The notes: a model not told the origin generated them from the sequence alone. A stretch of DNA of 64,000 nt from Ciona savignyi (GCA_000149265.1 CH003301.1:1605000-1668999), one strand, 5' to 3'; positions 23,810 to 38,200 are shown, counted from the first letter of the stretch. Numbers and translations are program-made.

Positions 23810-24599
23810 TAAAACACAAAATTCGACCTCTAAATACATTTCTACCTCTAAAATCAGTATTATTGTGCATTACAATCGGCCTTTGAGGTGCTCGAAATAT
23901 ATCGATCACCTACAGAAAAAGAGAAAATTTGTACTGTGCAGTATCGCTAGAAAAATAAGTAATAGATGAATATAGGACAAACCTCATGGAGTGGAATATT
24001 TGGGGAAACATAAAATGTTTTTAACAAAAAAATAGTGTTTGTCAACGCACATGGCAAACAAATTCCTTACAAAAAGGAATTCGAAACAAAACTGCAATGG
24101 CACATTGTCGGATTGTTGAGGAAACTACAATGGCACCAACCCTGTTGGGCTCGGTCATGCAGAAGGTGCATCTGGCTGTCCAATAAAAGCTTCTTTAATA
24201 ATTTTAACAAAATGCACACAAAATTATTACATAGCCGCATCCAGATTCACTACAAGAGAGTTAGTGGTTTCACATTGTCTGCCCCCAAGAAAAGTGTATG
24301 TTCCATTTTCTACATACACGGGGAACACCCTTCTGTGAGAAATCACATAATAAGTTTATGTCAATATGGCGTAGTAAATACGCGAATAATTTCACGAAAT
24401 GTCGTGACGCTGGATTTCTGAGCAATATAGTAGTTTGCGTAATTAAATTAAGCGCGTGTTTGCTCAGTTAGCCTGTATTAGAATAGCTTGCCGCTGCTGA
24501 AAATATTGCCAAGGGTTCGACTGATAGGGCGTTATAACAGTTCACTATTCATATTACGGACGATAGTTATTTGTTTGTACAACACAAATACAACTCTAA
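23810..24599. other. Spacer downstream of copy C and 5' flank of the PLEKHM2-like gene
   Basis: No gene supported. A 128-codon open frame at 24035-24421 has no recognisable features. The last tens of bases before 24600 should be promoter and 5' UTR of the next gene (inference). Confidence 0.5.
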
Positions 24600-27500
24600 A
24601 TGGCAAACGAGTCTGATATTTACTTGGAAGAACTTTCAGTCGCTATAAAATCAGTAAGTAGAGCTTTTTCATTATTATTTATTTTACACTGGGACCAGTT
24701 CCCCACCCTTGTTTTAACAGTCAATATAACATACATTTTTTAGCTGCAGATAAAAAGCTTGCTGCAGTCCGATGAAAAAACACATGTCATCACATTTTCA
24801 AAGCAAGATGACTTTAAAGCTCTGAACTATTTCTGTTTGACACTAGATAAAATCTTCATGCATGGGTTTGTTCATATTATTTAAACCTCTATGATTTGTG
24901 TAATAATGTGTTTTAAATTTATTTTATAAATTTTAGTAAACGCAAACCTGTACACTTAAAATAATTAGAGGTTATAAATTAAAAAAATATATGTTGCACA
25001 CCTGATAATTTGTTAAAAAGCGATAAGGTACATTTTATGCTTTATCCCCGGGAATGGAAAAACCAAGGGGTTTAACAGACATACAATCGTCAGATCACCA
25101 CGCGACAACTGTCAGGTTACCGAAGCTATTGCAGTGTGTTGTATATGACAGACACGTTCCTTTAATTTGGTACAACCCATTAATGCACTGAGTTTAAGCA
25201 ATGTCCGTAAAGTGCCTTGCCCAAGGACACAACCGACTAGCTACCGACCAGTTTCATACCTGCAACCTTTCGATTAAAAGGTGACGTAACCGCCAGACTA
25301 ACCAACCGGCCAGACATATGCTACGATAATGTATTGCATTATTGGGTTTTCTTTTAAAGTGATATTTTACCGCATTGTGCGGCCAAATAGCTTGTTGGGT
25401 CAGTGCATTGCATTCCAGATGAAGTGTTGAAGGTTTAAAACTATTCACTAGCTAGTTTGTTCTATCCTTATGCTTACTGCCTAAATCCAGTGGATTATTA
25501 GGTTTTATTTAAATTCAAGGACGTCTCAATCATACACAACATACTACAAGCTCCGGTAACACGACGGCGTGTTCAAAATAATATACGATAATATACTGAT
25601 TACCCATGTAAGAACACTCCCCTAGATAATAGCGGGGTAATCTAACGATTAACAATTTAGTAATGACCAAAACTTAAAAAAGTAATATCCTTTACTTAGT
25701 ATATTTGATATTATGACCCACTTACATATATACTAAGATATATATAAGGTTTGTTAAATGCAATAAATAAACACCTACATCTAAATCTGCAAAAATGTTA
25801 TTCTTTCAAACATTTAGATTGAGAAATAAGGACAATGGTTACTGGATGTTTGTAAAATCATTTTGCACAAGAGACATGATCCATCAAATTATCCAGTTAA
25901 AAGCTGTACAAACTAATATTGGAAGAGGTACCTTAAAGCTTTCAAACTGTTTAGTATTACTTGCAAATAAAGGCTTCATATTTGGTGTATATTTTTTATT
26001 TCTCATTATGTATGACATTTTTAATACACATGGACTAATGGAAATTAAATGATGTGCTATGTAGGACATGGTATAATCCGTTTTATTGCATTGTAGGCAG
26101 AACTTGGTTGTTTATGATTTTAAATGAGAGGATTCTTGATGGATATCTGACCACTTTTCAACACAACCCCATGATAATCCAAGAATATTACCATAGGTAT
26201 GAATTAATCCACATTTAATTTATTTGTTGTGTTGATTTAATTTGTTAATTTATTTTTCAGCTTTGGGCTGCTATGTTCCCCACAGGTATGAAATAGGATC
26301 TTTCAGCTAGGTTTGTTACATTTATTACAATCATCTGCTGCGGTAAACTATTTCATAACATGTAGTCTAGTCTTAACAGCCATACAGTACAAATACGGAA
26401 CATTCTAAACCAGTGGTTCCCAAACTTATTTTTTAAATTGACAACGGACCCCTTGCCATTTTTTTAATGTTTGGCAGTATAGTAAAGACTAAAAAATTAA
26501 ACGATCACAACCACAAAATTAATGTTTGTACGGTATAGTGAAAAATAGGCTTACACTGAAAGTAATTCACGAACCCTAAAAGTCCGCGGACCTCACTTTA
26601 GGAACCACTTTTAAACCAAATCACTTTCATTTTATAAAGTGCTTTTTATGTTAATGAACCTCTGTCCCATACAAAAATTGTTGTTTTACAGCTGATGTTG
26701 CTACAAAGCTTGATTTGTGGTCTGGAACATGTCCATTTCAAAATTGAGACAGTAAGCAAATTAGAAAAGAATAATTTTTGGGCTTTCATACAAATAATAA
26801 CAGTGTCAATCAGCATACTGTACTGGTATTTTAGATATTGCTTTCCAAATGTTGTGCAGTAAGTGTGAACTGGGCAGAAGTATTTTAGTTCGTAGGAAAA
26901 ACTCATGTATATCAACATTGTTATAAAGGAGATGACTTGTGCTATGAAATGACCTTGGGACAAAAGTATGTGACTATGTTAGTTTGACCGATTAGCTTGG
27001 TGGGTTAGTGCATTGCCATTCAGTCAAAGGGTTGCAGATTCCAAATGGTCACTAGTTAGTCAGTTGTGTCCTTGGTCAAGGCACTTACCTGACGTTGCCC
27101 GATCCCACTGTAATGATGGAATTGGATTTTACCAAATTGAAAGAATGGCTGAGTGATATATTACACACTGCAATAACTCCGGTAACCCGACACTGGGCAC
27201 ATGGTGTTCTGACGATTGCATTTTCCATTTATGGGGATAATAATAAATATTCTATTTTATGTTCTATGAAATTTTATACCCTTTTTAACTTAAATTGCAT
27301 CCCCCATTTATACATGTTTAAAAAAATGCAGGATACTCATTATTGGGATGCACCTGATTTTCCCACTTACATTCCATCATTTCCAAACTACTCGGAGAGC
27401 AACAGCAGAAGGAATATCTTACACCATCAACAAACACATTCTGTTCAGAACCCCAATGTTGGCTCTAGTGTTGTTATAAACCATGATGCTATTGTAAATA

Positions 27501-30500
27501 TGGCATCGAAAGGAACAGTATTAGCTTCTAAAGCTTTCAAGGGAGTGTTTGGAACGAACTCAAGAAGTTTTGAATCAGATAATAATGTGACGGAAGTTGC
27601 ACAATTTGAAACTGCAACTGAACAGCCAGGCATTGAATTAACCTGTATGGCTTTAACTGTCCAAAGAGAAGAGACTGAAACCAAAACAGAACATTTGCCG
27701 TGCTCTTCCCAACAAGACAGCATGCTATACAAGGCTCACAACCGAAAAGAATCATTCCATAATTTACCAGTTTTAAACATTCCTGTAATTGATGCTCCTA
27801 TTGAAGTTCAGCGGTTCACATCCCGGAGAAAACATTCCTCTAAACCAACAGCTACTAAAGGCACCCAATGTGATGATTGTTTAAATGATGTAGATTCAGG
27901 ATTGCTTAGTGATCTTCCTTCGTCCGCAAATTCCAGTATAGACCTTCTAACTGCTTGGCTCTCAGCTTCTCACACAAATGAAAGCCATAATTTATTTGGT
28001 GTCCATGAAATCTCAACGCAGTGTGATGATTTAACCAGTGCTATGGAAACTCTCTCACAGGATCAAAATCGAACTGAATTATGTTTGTTGGACTTCGTAT
28101 CTGAAGATCAGGCTTCACATGATTTCAAGGTATTTTCCGAAGACCTTGTGTGCAACAAATCTCAAGAAAGCAAAATTGTTTCTAAAAATGGGAAGGAAAA
28201 TCATTTAGATAAAAACATAGAGCAAGAACCAATACAGGATCAAAGCAATTCAGAAACAACAACAATGGGGTCAATATGCATTGCTGGATGTGAACATTTC
28301 AATCTAAAAAGTGAACCCCTTGTTCATGAGTGTAATAAGTCAGCTGAATCTCTGACAAGTAGTGACATTTTACTAAATGAACCCACTTTGTCAATAGCAC
28401 ATTCAATTGAACAAAATGATAAAAATGAAATTCTGCATTGTCCAAATGAAACTATTGCGAGAAATGTCGTGAATACTCTTGCAAATGATGTAACAGTTGT
28501 TGTGGAAACTAATGCGACAACCAAGCAGGAATGCACTGTTCAAACAAACAAGTTAAACATTGATTTTGTTTCGAATGGCAGTTTGTCATGCAGTCCCGAT
28601 TACAATGCAGTACGAGTAAATACTGATAGACTGTGTGTCAATAATAATTCAGATCCTGTAAATTGTGTTACCAGTTCCTCTCTGTATAAAGATGATCTTA
28701 CACCAGCTGAAACGTCGTATGATGACCACAATTTTGGTGTTAGGATGCTTGAGGTAGATAGTAAAGCAACTAATTTATCCAACTCCTCTACCATCTCAGA
28801 AGAGCAATATCCTGACATTTATGAGCTCCATTCAAATGGAAATATGGAAGAAGAAAACTTTGAAGCTGATCATAATATTCGAGATATAAGAGAAAGTTGT
28901 TCAAGCTCAAAAAGTGAAGAATTTGAAATTGTTGCCTCAAACCAACAGTTATACCCTAGTACCAGTAGTAAAATGAATAAAGGCCTCGAAACAGTTGAAA
29001 TTTCACCACAAAAGACAGTACCAGTATTATCCGAAATGCATGATATAAAATTAAAACATGAGCAGTCCAGCTGTTTAACCCAAGAAGTTGATTCAAAACA
29101 GGATGACCCAACTCCTGATGAAGACAATGCAAAGGATATGGGCAATTATTTGATTGAGATCGACACCAATTTACAACTCAAGTTAATGCTGGATGTTGTC
29201 ATGTGTGATGATGAACAAATATTTAAGGTATTTATGTTTAACATATACTATCAGGCAGTGGCGTAAAGTACGGCCGTGCGGCCGTGCGTCGCACGGCCTA
29301 ACGATTTTAAAAAATATAAAAACTATTTATATATAAATATATATATATACAGTGGCGCCGTACGACGCGTGCAGAGTACGTCAGCCTACCTTGGCATTTT
29401 GCCAGGGTATGCAGCATCACCTGATTTTTACGCGTTTCGATCATCAGATCGTCTACATTAATTGCCTATCTGCACTACAATTCAACTGTGCAAGACATAC
29501 AAGCGTCAAAATGGGAGAACAACGCGTTTTTATGTGTTTACATACACGTTAATTTCTAGTTATGTGCTGGATTTTTCGCGATCATTAAAATCCTTGCAGA
29601 CCCGATCTGAAACGCGTCCAAAAAACGATTATTTTCTGACGCGAAAATGCAAACTATGACATAAATATAGTTCAACTTTACAGCAATCAAGCGATTAAAC
29701 GGTTATTCACACTACTTAACTGCACAGATCAAGCTTAACCTAAAGTTTAACTTAAACATACACAATTTTAAATTTTAATACGGTTTGTGGTAAAACGTAT
29801 ATAATATATAAAGATATATTTATTATTATAATCGATATATAGTGTTTTGCGTTTATATTTGATCGCACCTTCGCTGTGATTACACAAGGGCGATTGCGTT
29901 TTAATACCGTAAGCCGCAATGAAACAACAACTTAAGAAACAACCAGACGCTTTTATCAGGTAGTTAAAGATATATTTCAAGCAAAAGATTTATATTCGGT
30001 ATCGAGTGTTTTAACTACAGTTAGGAAAGCTAATCCGTATCTTTTAAATTTTTTTAATAAGCAATTTTCGGCTTAGCGTGTACGTAAGGATTGCTTGGCC
30101 TTGGTCCAACTTGCACCTGGCAGAAATGAGTAGACGTGTGTATCTTTTTGAGGACTCGTGCGAACGCTGGAAGCTCACGATAATGATAAGAGAGAGTAAA
30201 CTAATGTTTCTTTAGTATAAACAGTCTGTTATCAATTGGAAACATAAAGCGAAAATTGCGTTAAAACTTATTTTACGCATTTCACACAATTAAAATTTTC
30301 AAGTTTAAAAATGTGATTTATTGTTGTTTGCAGGATTTAGTTTTACTAAACAGTTGTTTCATCAATTATTCCACGTGAGTAACGAAAGTGCAATGGTTTA
30401 CGTCGGGACGATTAAATTATTTTATAAATCTGTCCTTTGGCCGCAAACCGGACGATTATACCCTAACCGAAAGCTAAGGAATTTTTATAGGATTGGGTAG

Positions 30501-33500
30501 GTCGGCCGATCCCCGATCAAAGGTCGGATGCCGACACCAGGTTCGGTGGTCTAACGTGAGCTAATGGGGTAATTTGTTTGACGAACGAAAGCGTTTTGAA
30601 GTGTTATTGTAATTACTAAGTTAGTTGAACTGCCGATGTGCGCATTAAAACTTACTGAGAGGTAGATAGTTTTAATATACTACCGTCTACGTAGGAAAGT
30701 ATTCCTAAAATTTTTTTTCGCGCTCACGCGCGAACGGGTTTATTTCTGGTGTGCACATGTTATAATTATAGTGCCATTTTGTATAAGAAGGTTAAAGGTA
30801 GCTATTGTTCATGTGGGCATTGTTCTTATCATTAGAGCTCGCTTCACCACTAAACATGGTGTGGTTAGCTGGTTAACTATTATTTTTTACAAAAACATCT
30901 AACAAACAACTATTTTTTTCCAAAGTTGATTGAAACAAAAAGTCATTTTACCGTTGAAGAAGATTTATTTGTTCTATTTACAAATCGCTATATTTATTTC
31001 TTGCAACGATATGAAAATCTGTTTGTGAGGAACAATTACATGCAATATTTCGAAGTTGGAATATTACATGGTGACCAGGTATTATATTTACTCAATAAAA
31101 AATTCTAAATATAATTAAGTCCCATGAATATATTACACAAATTGCTATTTTAAACCCATTGAATGGTAATGGGTGAAAGCATTTAATGTGACCATTAGTG
31201 CAACATGTAAAACTTTATGTCAGTGGACACAAATATATCTTAGCTGACAAAATTTCATGCAGTCAGTACATACCATTTATGTTTTCACTCTGATCTCCTG
31301 GCCAATGATGCTATGTTAACTAAAATTTTGTATGTGTAATATGTAAGGTGTGTAGAGAGTTGAAATATGCAGTTAGCATAACCAATAGAATTAAGCCGGT
31401 AATAACCATAATGTGACACTATTACAGGTTAGACCCTGAATCAGCTATATGTTAATATTTTTCATTTACAATATATTAATAATTAGTTTGTGCAATGTAA
31501 GACATATGAAATATTTAGTAGATTTGTTGACTGATAAAAGTATAAATTTGGACATTTTACATTTGCACTGATGGTATGAACTACTGTGGATTAAATCTTT
31601 TCTAAGAACATGGACAACTAACGAGTAGTTGTACTATAAAATATTAGGTAATGAGAACACTATAATTACTAACCTTTTCTTATTATTTAGGGAGTGGTGT
31701 TTATTGGAAATGAAGCTTCAAATAAAAAGTTTATGCGGTGTGACACCTCTAACCCAGCACTGACAAAATTACTTGTTTCTTATTTCTATGAACAACTTGC
31801 AACAGCAAATGAATTTCAAATGGTAAAAGCATTTTCACATTTTTCTTCAGAGATATGATATTCATGCCTTCAGTATCTCATTTTTAAACCTGAATCCCAG
31901 AGATTTACAACTTATTTATTTTTAAATAGAATTGCTATATATATTTTATTTGATTTTGCTGCAATATGTAACTACCTTATTTACTGGGGGAAATGCCTGT
32001 AATGGAATACAAGCACGTACAAGAGTGTTTGTCTTAAGATGAAAACTTCTTCCAAAAAAAAACACTTTCACCAATTTTTTTAACATAACGCAAAACCTAA
32101 ATGTGTACCAAAAGTTATTATTAGAATAACCAAAGCTTTATAATCTTAGATAGTTTGTAAATAATTTGGTTATGTTACAAAACGGGTCAGTATCATAAAA
32201 TGTGGTATTGCTGCGGTATGCAAATCTAAGAGAAAACAAGAAGGCATCTTTTCTTTGTTCAGTTGTCCAATATATTTTTTAATTAAGATACAAATTTAAG
32301 GTTTAATTATTGTAAATATTTAGTAAATTTAAAAAAATTCCTTCAGAACTTGAATGAACCATCAAATTGGTCATCACACACCAAGATGTTGGAATCGTGT
32401 GTATCGGCAGAAACAGGAGTTCCTGTATCTCACTGTGATGTCCTGTTATACATGCTTGTGTCATGGAGAACTCAGGTGGAAGTCACGAAGTGCCCTACTG
32501 TTTCTGGTGAGTTGGCTATTAAAACTGGTCGGACATTGTTTGGTGGCGATAGATGGATTACAAGCTATTTCCTTCTCGAAGATGGACTGCTGTATCAGTA
32601 CAAGAAAAAGTAAGTACATTTTGAATCTGACTGATTTTTTTTTGTTACTTATTTCGTGGCAGATGTAATTTAACTTAGGTTTGCCTATAAGTAGTGAAGT
32701 TCAGTACTACAATTTAAAGGATTTAATGTGATATTTAGACATTACCCAGAAGCATAACTTTTGAAGACGTATTTTTCCAGTTGTCGCATTTCCGAAGACA
32801 TTGCACTGTTTAACTTTTAGATTATAAATGAATAAAGGTTATTTCATACCCAATTATGTTGGAAGAAATGTTTTGAAATCTCTTAATTGAAACTTAACAT
32901 AGGCTCATTCACATGCTTAAAAGATATAGCCACGCATATTTAATCAACTTAATATTCACAGAGATTCAGGGAAGCCCGACAACTGTTATGTTATAGATGA
33001 GGATGTTGTAACTGTAGTAAAAGATCATGCAAGTGATTTTTCTATTGTCCTAAAAAGTGGTGAGAAAATAGAGCTGCGTGCCAAAGACAATAGAAATGCA
33101 AATACATGGTCAGATTCCATATTAAAGTGCATTAAGGTGAGAATTGTTGAATCCTATCAATCTCAATTGTGTTCGGTTATTTTGCTCTATCGGGCCAAAG
33201 ATATGTTTGCTTCTGTTGCCAGTTTTACATATATGCCCAACAGTAGTGTATGATTTTCTGCCTCTCTCTGTTTTCCACCCCTCAAAATATATATGACAAT
33301 ATTCTATCCTACTATACTTGGTTTCGAGTAAGCCAGTTAATTATCTTCACAAATATTCTTGGGGATGTAGACCAAGCTAATATATAACAACACACAGGGG
33401 GATAAAAACACTATCATTTTCTAACATTTATTTTGAGTGTCTTGTCCGAATAATAAGCGACCCCCTACCACATTGCAGAAATCTGAGCAGTCTACAAACC

Positions 33501-33811
33501 CAGCTTCACTTATTATCACCACCAAGCAGATATTGCTTTGTCACGAAGACCCAATCAACGGTTTCTGCCGTTGTCTTACCAGCGTCCACATTGATGACGT
33601 CACAAGCGGTGAGATAGCGCACGAAGAGCGAACATGTGTTCTATATCTCCGACAACCTTCTCCGTTATTTACTTCTAGTGATTATAAAACGAGCAGTTGG
33701 ATTCTAAAATTCGCGACCCCAGAGCACTGCGAACAGTTCAAGAACACAATTTATGAATGCAGCTATGCAGTCACATTCTTTCGAACCAATTTCCTGAAAT
33801 ACACCGAGTAA
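24600..33811 (+). CDS. PLEKHM2: RUN and PH domain protein, PLEKHM2/SKIP-like
   Basis: Twelve exons: 24600-24653, 24744-24865, 25818-25927, 26097-26196, 26261-26285, 26692-26751, 27332-29227, 30926-31078, 31691-31822, 32347-32609, 32962-33136, 33479-33811; 1140 aa, near the family's about 1000. PLEKHM2 links lysosomes to kinesin-1 through small GTPases such as Arl8 (family knowledge). An N-terminal RUN domain (about residues 20-160) is clear: ALNYFCLTLDKIFMHG, DNGYWMFVKSFCTRDMIHQI, GRTWLFMILNERILDGYL. The following LICGLEHVHFKIET and FPTYIPSFPNY resemble the end of the vertebrate PLEKHM2 RUN region. Exon 7 is one 632-codon exon of Ser/Asn/Glu-rich, probably disordered sequence. Exons 10-11 encode a PH domain (TLFGGDRWITSYFLLEDGLL ... 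ANTWSDSILKCIK). I do not see the vertebrate EWDD-type kinesin-binding motif; a WDAP at the start of exon 7 is the nearest. Confidence 0.88.
25036..25315 (-). repeat. SINE S1, near full length
   Basis: Reverse-strand copy with CCCTT-type 3' end at 25045, ACAACCGACTAGCTACCGAC in the body and the tRNA-like head ending near GGCCAG. In intron 2 of the PLEKHM2-like gene. Confidence 0.85.
25378..25572 (+). repeat. Degenerate SINE S1
   Basis: Diverged head (GGTCAGTGCATTGCATTCC), CACTAGCTAGTTTGTTC and the ACAACATACTACAAGCTCCG block. An old copy in intron 2 of the PLEKHM2-like gene. Confidence 0.6.
26411..26608. mobile_element. hAT-type MITE
   Basis: Left end CAGTGGTTCCCAAACT and right end TTTAGGAACCAC are imperfect inverted repeats typical of short hAT elements. 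The flanks TTCTAAAC and TTTTAAAC form a 7-of-8 target duplication. It lies in an intron between exons 5 and 6 of the PLEKHM2-like gene and has no coding capacity. Confidence 0.7.
26984..27262 (+). repeat. SINE S1, near full length
   Basis: Head at GACCGATTAGCTTGGTGGG, body GTGTCCTTGGTCAAGGCACT, end GGGGATAATAATAAATATTC. It ends 70 bases before exon 7 of the PLEKHM2-like gene; an open frame happens to run through it into the exon, but the exon boundary at 27332 has its own acceptor. Confidence 0.85.
29228..30925. other. Intron 7 of the PLEKHM2-like gene
   Basis: 1.7 kb without coding signal. Near its start, 29280-29298 is an almost perfect GC-rich palindrome (GGCCGTGCG / CGCACGGCC). Two CAGTGGCG motifs at 29255 and 29351 look like DNA transposon ends in the same orientation, but no matching opposite ends were found. 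A (TA)n run lies at about 29328-29349. Confidence 0.5.
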
Positions 33812-35203
33812 CTTTCTCTTTTTATCTTCATGGATTTCCGCCAATACGAATGGCATTTAACCTTTAAGCAGTGTTATTTATGCATCAAGTTTTATGGTAT
33901 AATTTATTTTGCTTCAGTATTCTGTTCCTGTTTATTTATTTTTGTCGAAAATCTTATCTTAATAAATGATGAACCGGCTGTGAAATTCTTAAAATGCACT
34001 TATTTTCATAAGCATGCATGTGCATCGTAAGACTTAGTACATAACGTTTAATTTAAAGCAACACATAGACTGATGTATTTAAATAATGCTAACCCTAATT
34101 CAAGACGTGAGTTGTCTCAGTTATTGTAATTTTTTTTTGACAAAACAACAATAGCACGTGTTTATATAAAAAAAAGTAAAATGGGGAAAACCACAAGTTT
34201 AGAAGTAAAACTTAAAATGGCCGAGCAGGGTTGTTGTGCCGACGTCTATACACTATATGGAAATTCACGGTGAAAGAGTTTAATGGAGGGAAATTTGCTG
34301 CGTGGGCGTTGTGTGAAATGAAACCGATTTGTTATTTAAACAATCGATTTGAGATTTGTGTTGGATACCTAGTAAAAGGCTAAACATCTAGCTCTAGGGC
34401 TGGAAAGAAGAAATTGTTGTGCGTGGTTTGGTGTTTGGTGACTATTGTTCCTTTGAGGTTGCTTGGAAATGACTGAGGTAAGGAACAGTTGCCCAAAATA
34501 TTTCAGATACATTGCTACAGCCAAGGGAATATTTGGAAAATAACAGTGTCGCAATAGGAGAAAATGTTTACATTAAATCAGCAATAGGAGAAAATGCATA
34601 CATTAAATCGTTATTGTGGACCCAGAAATTTTTAGTAACTTGAAATACTGTACCTTAGTATGACGTTCGGTACATTTGTTTTCTGTTAGGTGCCTTTTTG
34701 GTAATCACGCCATGATTGACAATAGAGTTGTTTGCGCGGTATAATAAGTAAGCTGTAATAATAATACCAGCGCGGTATGTTGTATAGCAACGAAGGATTA
34801 TACTGAGTATGAATTATAACTGATATACTTATGTAAAAGCTATGCTGTGTATATCTCAGTGTACCCATATTGTCAATTTTCAGGTCGTTCTCCTATGTGC
34901 ATATGACGAGTTTCCTGAATGTGACTGTTTTGGTTTTGGTCCAGTTTCCAGTGGTAGTGGGTACTGTGTGATGTGATCCGTTATTAGCCGAAAATGAAGG
35001 TTGCGAGATTAAGCAGACATGTCTTCTTTTTATACCGTTATGTTGTCTTTTTATAAATACGTCAAATAATTGGGTGAATTTTATTACTACATATTAGGAA
35101 AATTAGCCGGTTAACTTAGCATGTTAAAATTGTCTCTTTAAACCTCATAAAGACCATCGAAAGGAATAAATATTACGACATTATCTGAATATTACTGCTT
35201 GTC
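33812..35203. other. 3' UTR of the PLEKHM2-like gene and spacer to the NLR gene
   Basis: An AATAAA polyadenylation signal lies at 33961-33966, 150 bases after the stop. The rest holds no gene that I can support; the last part is presumably the promoter and 5' UTR of the NLR gene. Confidence 0.6.
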
Positions 35204-38200
35204 ATGGATCAAAACCATCAAAGTAAGTTGCATTTAACTCATTGCATTAATTGATTTAACTTAAAAAGCTACCTATTTTATGTATATATTAAAATCTACA
35301 TTTAAATAAACATAATATGATGATCGGCTGTATGGTTTGTGTTTGCTGACTTGTAGCAGAGATTTTAAGGTAATCATGACGTCAACCGGACATGAGTTAA
35401 TTGTAGCAGGCCAATATACTCCTCGTGTTTCAAGGCCTGCCGTCGTTTTTGTGTCGCATTACACTGTTTGTTATACGCTTTAAATAAACTAGATATAACA
35501 TATTGACTCCTCTGTTATACGGTTAAACTGCCATTTTATTTTTTATTAAAACAAGTTCCATATATTAAACAGTACTGAAATTCTTTTTTTTTAATTCACT
35601 TACGATTGCTAAACCAATTTAAGTTGTCCTTAAATTTTCTAAACTAGCTGGGACAATGATGACTGAAATAACCTTGTCATGGCTAATAGCATACACTCTT
35701 TGTTGATAAAAATAAAGGGTATGTTGGGTACTATATATTATCTATGTAAATAGTAAATGGGTCTTTACAAAATAGTGGTGATTAACATGCTGTCGTTATT
35801 CTATAAAGCGGTTCTTTTCACGACTATTTTATAGGTAATGATGCTACCTCCACCTCCTACATTTACATTTCCCATTGCAATATTGAAACCGTGGGCGCTC
35901 ATGTAGGTGGTCCGCCCTCCCGTGAGTCTACAGGTATTTCTTGTTGCATTACTGTGGGTTGCTATCTGTAATAGTTATTTTTCGTATATTTTCAGAAATT
36001 GAGGAAGATCGTGTTAGTCAAACACAAGGTAAGAAATTCAAGAGAAGCTGTGGTTGTCTCGTAATACTGAGTCAGGTGTGAACTTTGTAAAAGTTTTTTT
36101 GGTAGTATGCCGATTGTTTGTGCCAGTCATTCAGTAACTTCGAGCAGTAGATCGGTCAGCGCGGCCGATTCTTGAACAACCAAACCGTCTGTGTATGCCG
36201 CGTCCGAAACCTGCCATGGTAAAAATAAAACAAAAGTTATATTGACTCGACATTTGATTACCTGATATCCACCATTCAATGTTAGGAACTAATACATGAC
36301 TTAAATCGACGAAATATTTTAATATTACCAAAATATATTCCAGAGGACGCTATCGTTAAATTGTTGGCTGTACAAGATAAATACCGGGAAGATGATGTGG
36401 TGTGCCCTGGGATTAGTACTTCTGATAGATCATTTCCCGTCCTTCATCCGCAAATGTCAGAGACATCATTGTATGACTCTGGATTTATTTCTGACGACGT
36501 TTTTCGACCAACTCAGCCGGCAGGTCTTGCCGCCGTACCCCGACCCAGCTCAGAGCGCGTGCAGTTTGACGAGATTCTTAGTCGTTTTAGGGATCAAAGA
36601 TTCATCGGTTTGGTAGGTGCACCCGGCTCCGGAAAAACAACTTGCTCAAAACGACTTGCGAAAACCGTTGGAAAAAAGTGCTTTTTCTTGAAGTTCATGG
36701 ACATGAATTATGACAGTGAAATCTCCCTGAAAGAGCTAATAGTTGATAAACCGTTTCGCAGTCTAAGTGTTTCTTTGCGACAGCATGCGTTTGAATGGAT
36801 ATTAAATAATCAAGCCGAATGTGTATTTATTTTGGATGGATACGACCAAGCAAGATGGAGATTGCCCACAAGACCAATAAATGCAACCCCTTATGACCAG
36901 ATTGACATTGCTCATCTGATTGCAAACATATGTCTTGGTCAACTTTTACAAGATTCCTGTATAATCTTCACGTCTCGACAATATAGCATGATCTCCATAC
37001 CGTATGATTTAAGGCCAAAAGTTATAATTCTTTTGCAAGATTTCAATATGGAAGATACAAAAACACTTTTCTGTGCACTATCATCTCGCATGGATAAGAA
37101 ATTGACTACATCACCAGAAACAATGTGGGATGCTCTAAACACAGAAGCGCCTCAGCTTGTGAGCATTTGCCACAATCCACTTATGCTTCAATTCACTGCA
37201 CGAGCGTGTGTTAGAAACAAAAGGATGGATATTTTAACTGTCACCCATGTCTTTGCTTGCGTCGTCGAGTGTTTACGCAGATCAGAAAACCCGAGGGGCA
37301 GCGAACAAAATTTTGATTTGCGATCGATCATTCCTAAGTTGGCGGATTTATCGTTCAAGGCAACAGACTCATTAACTATTGTTTTAAATCACACGCATCT
37401 AGCAGACGCTGGTCTTACAATGGATGATGTAAAGGATCTAATTCTTTTCGTTTACATTTGTGGAGTGGATAATGTTTTAACACATCGGCTATTTGTCGGA
37501 GATTACAAACTGTACTTTTCACACCAGTGTTTGCAGGAGTACTTTTCCGCTCACTATATCTGTTACCACATGTCAATGGAACGCTTCCAAACTTTTATCA
37601 ACAAAGAGATTTTCGCACCTCAAAGAGAACATTCCACCGACAAGTGGTCAATGGTTCGACGATTCACATGCGGCATCCTTGCAAGACCCGATGGTTAGTC
37701 AATTTTATTCCAAACTATTAGACGTTTAACAACAAGCAATAAGTGTCACAGTATTTAAACGTGCAGTTCAACTAGTTCGTATGGAGGTTAAAAGAGATAT
37801 GGGTGAACAATCACCTTTTTAAGATTTAAGGTTGTGCTGGGTTGATATGAAAAGCAAACATTGCGTTATTGTGGACGCGCTAGAAAAGCATAATAAAACG
37901 TTCCTTTTATTTAAATTTGCAATGGAACGCCAAACGAAATTTAGTTTCAAAAGTTGATGTCTGAACGGGAAAGCAATGCATTTAGCCTTGTTCGATGTTA
38001 AAAATTGTCATGAGTAATGTGACAAGCATTTGCTAATGAAATGAAATCTTGATAAAGGTTTGAAATGGTGGCATTTTATAAATACGTCATTGTGCTTGTC
38101 ATGTTATGGAATTATCAAAGCCTAATACCCAGGGCCGGTTTTAGGCCGATTTGACCGATTAGATCAAATTGGGCCCCGCACCTTGAAGGTGCCCCGCGGT

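Noticed and set aside
24035-24421. 128-codon ORF downstream of the transporter array
   Set aside because: No domain, no splice context and no protein-like conservation that I can recognise; likely chance.
27095-27331. Upstream extension of the 723-codon open frame before the PLEKHM2 giant exon
   Set aside because: It runs through a SINE and intron sequence; a good acceptor at 27331/27332 and continuity with the RUN-domain exons show that coding begins at 27332.
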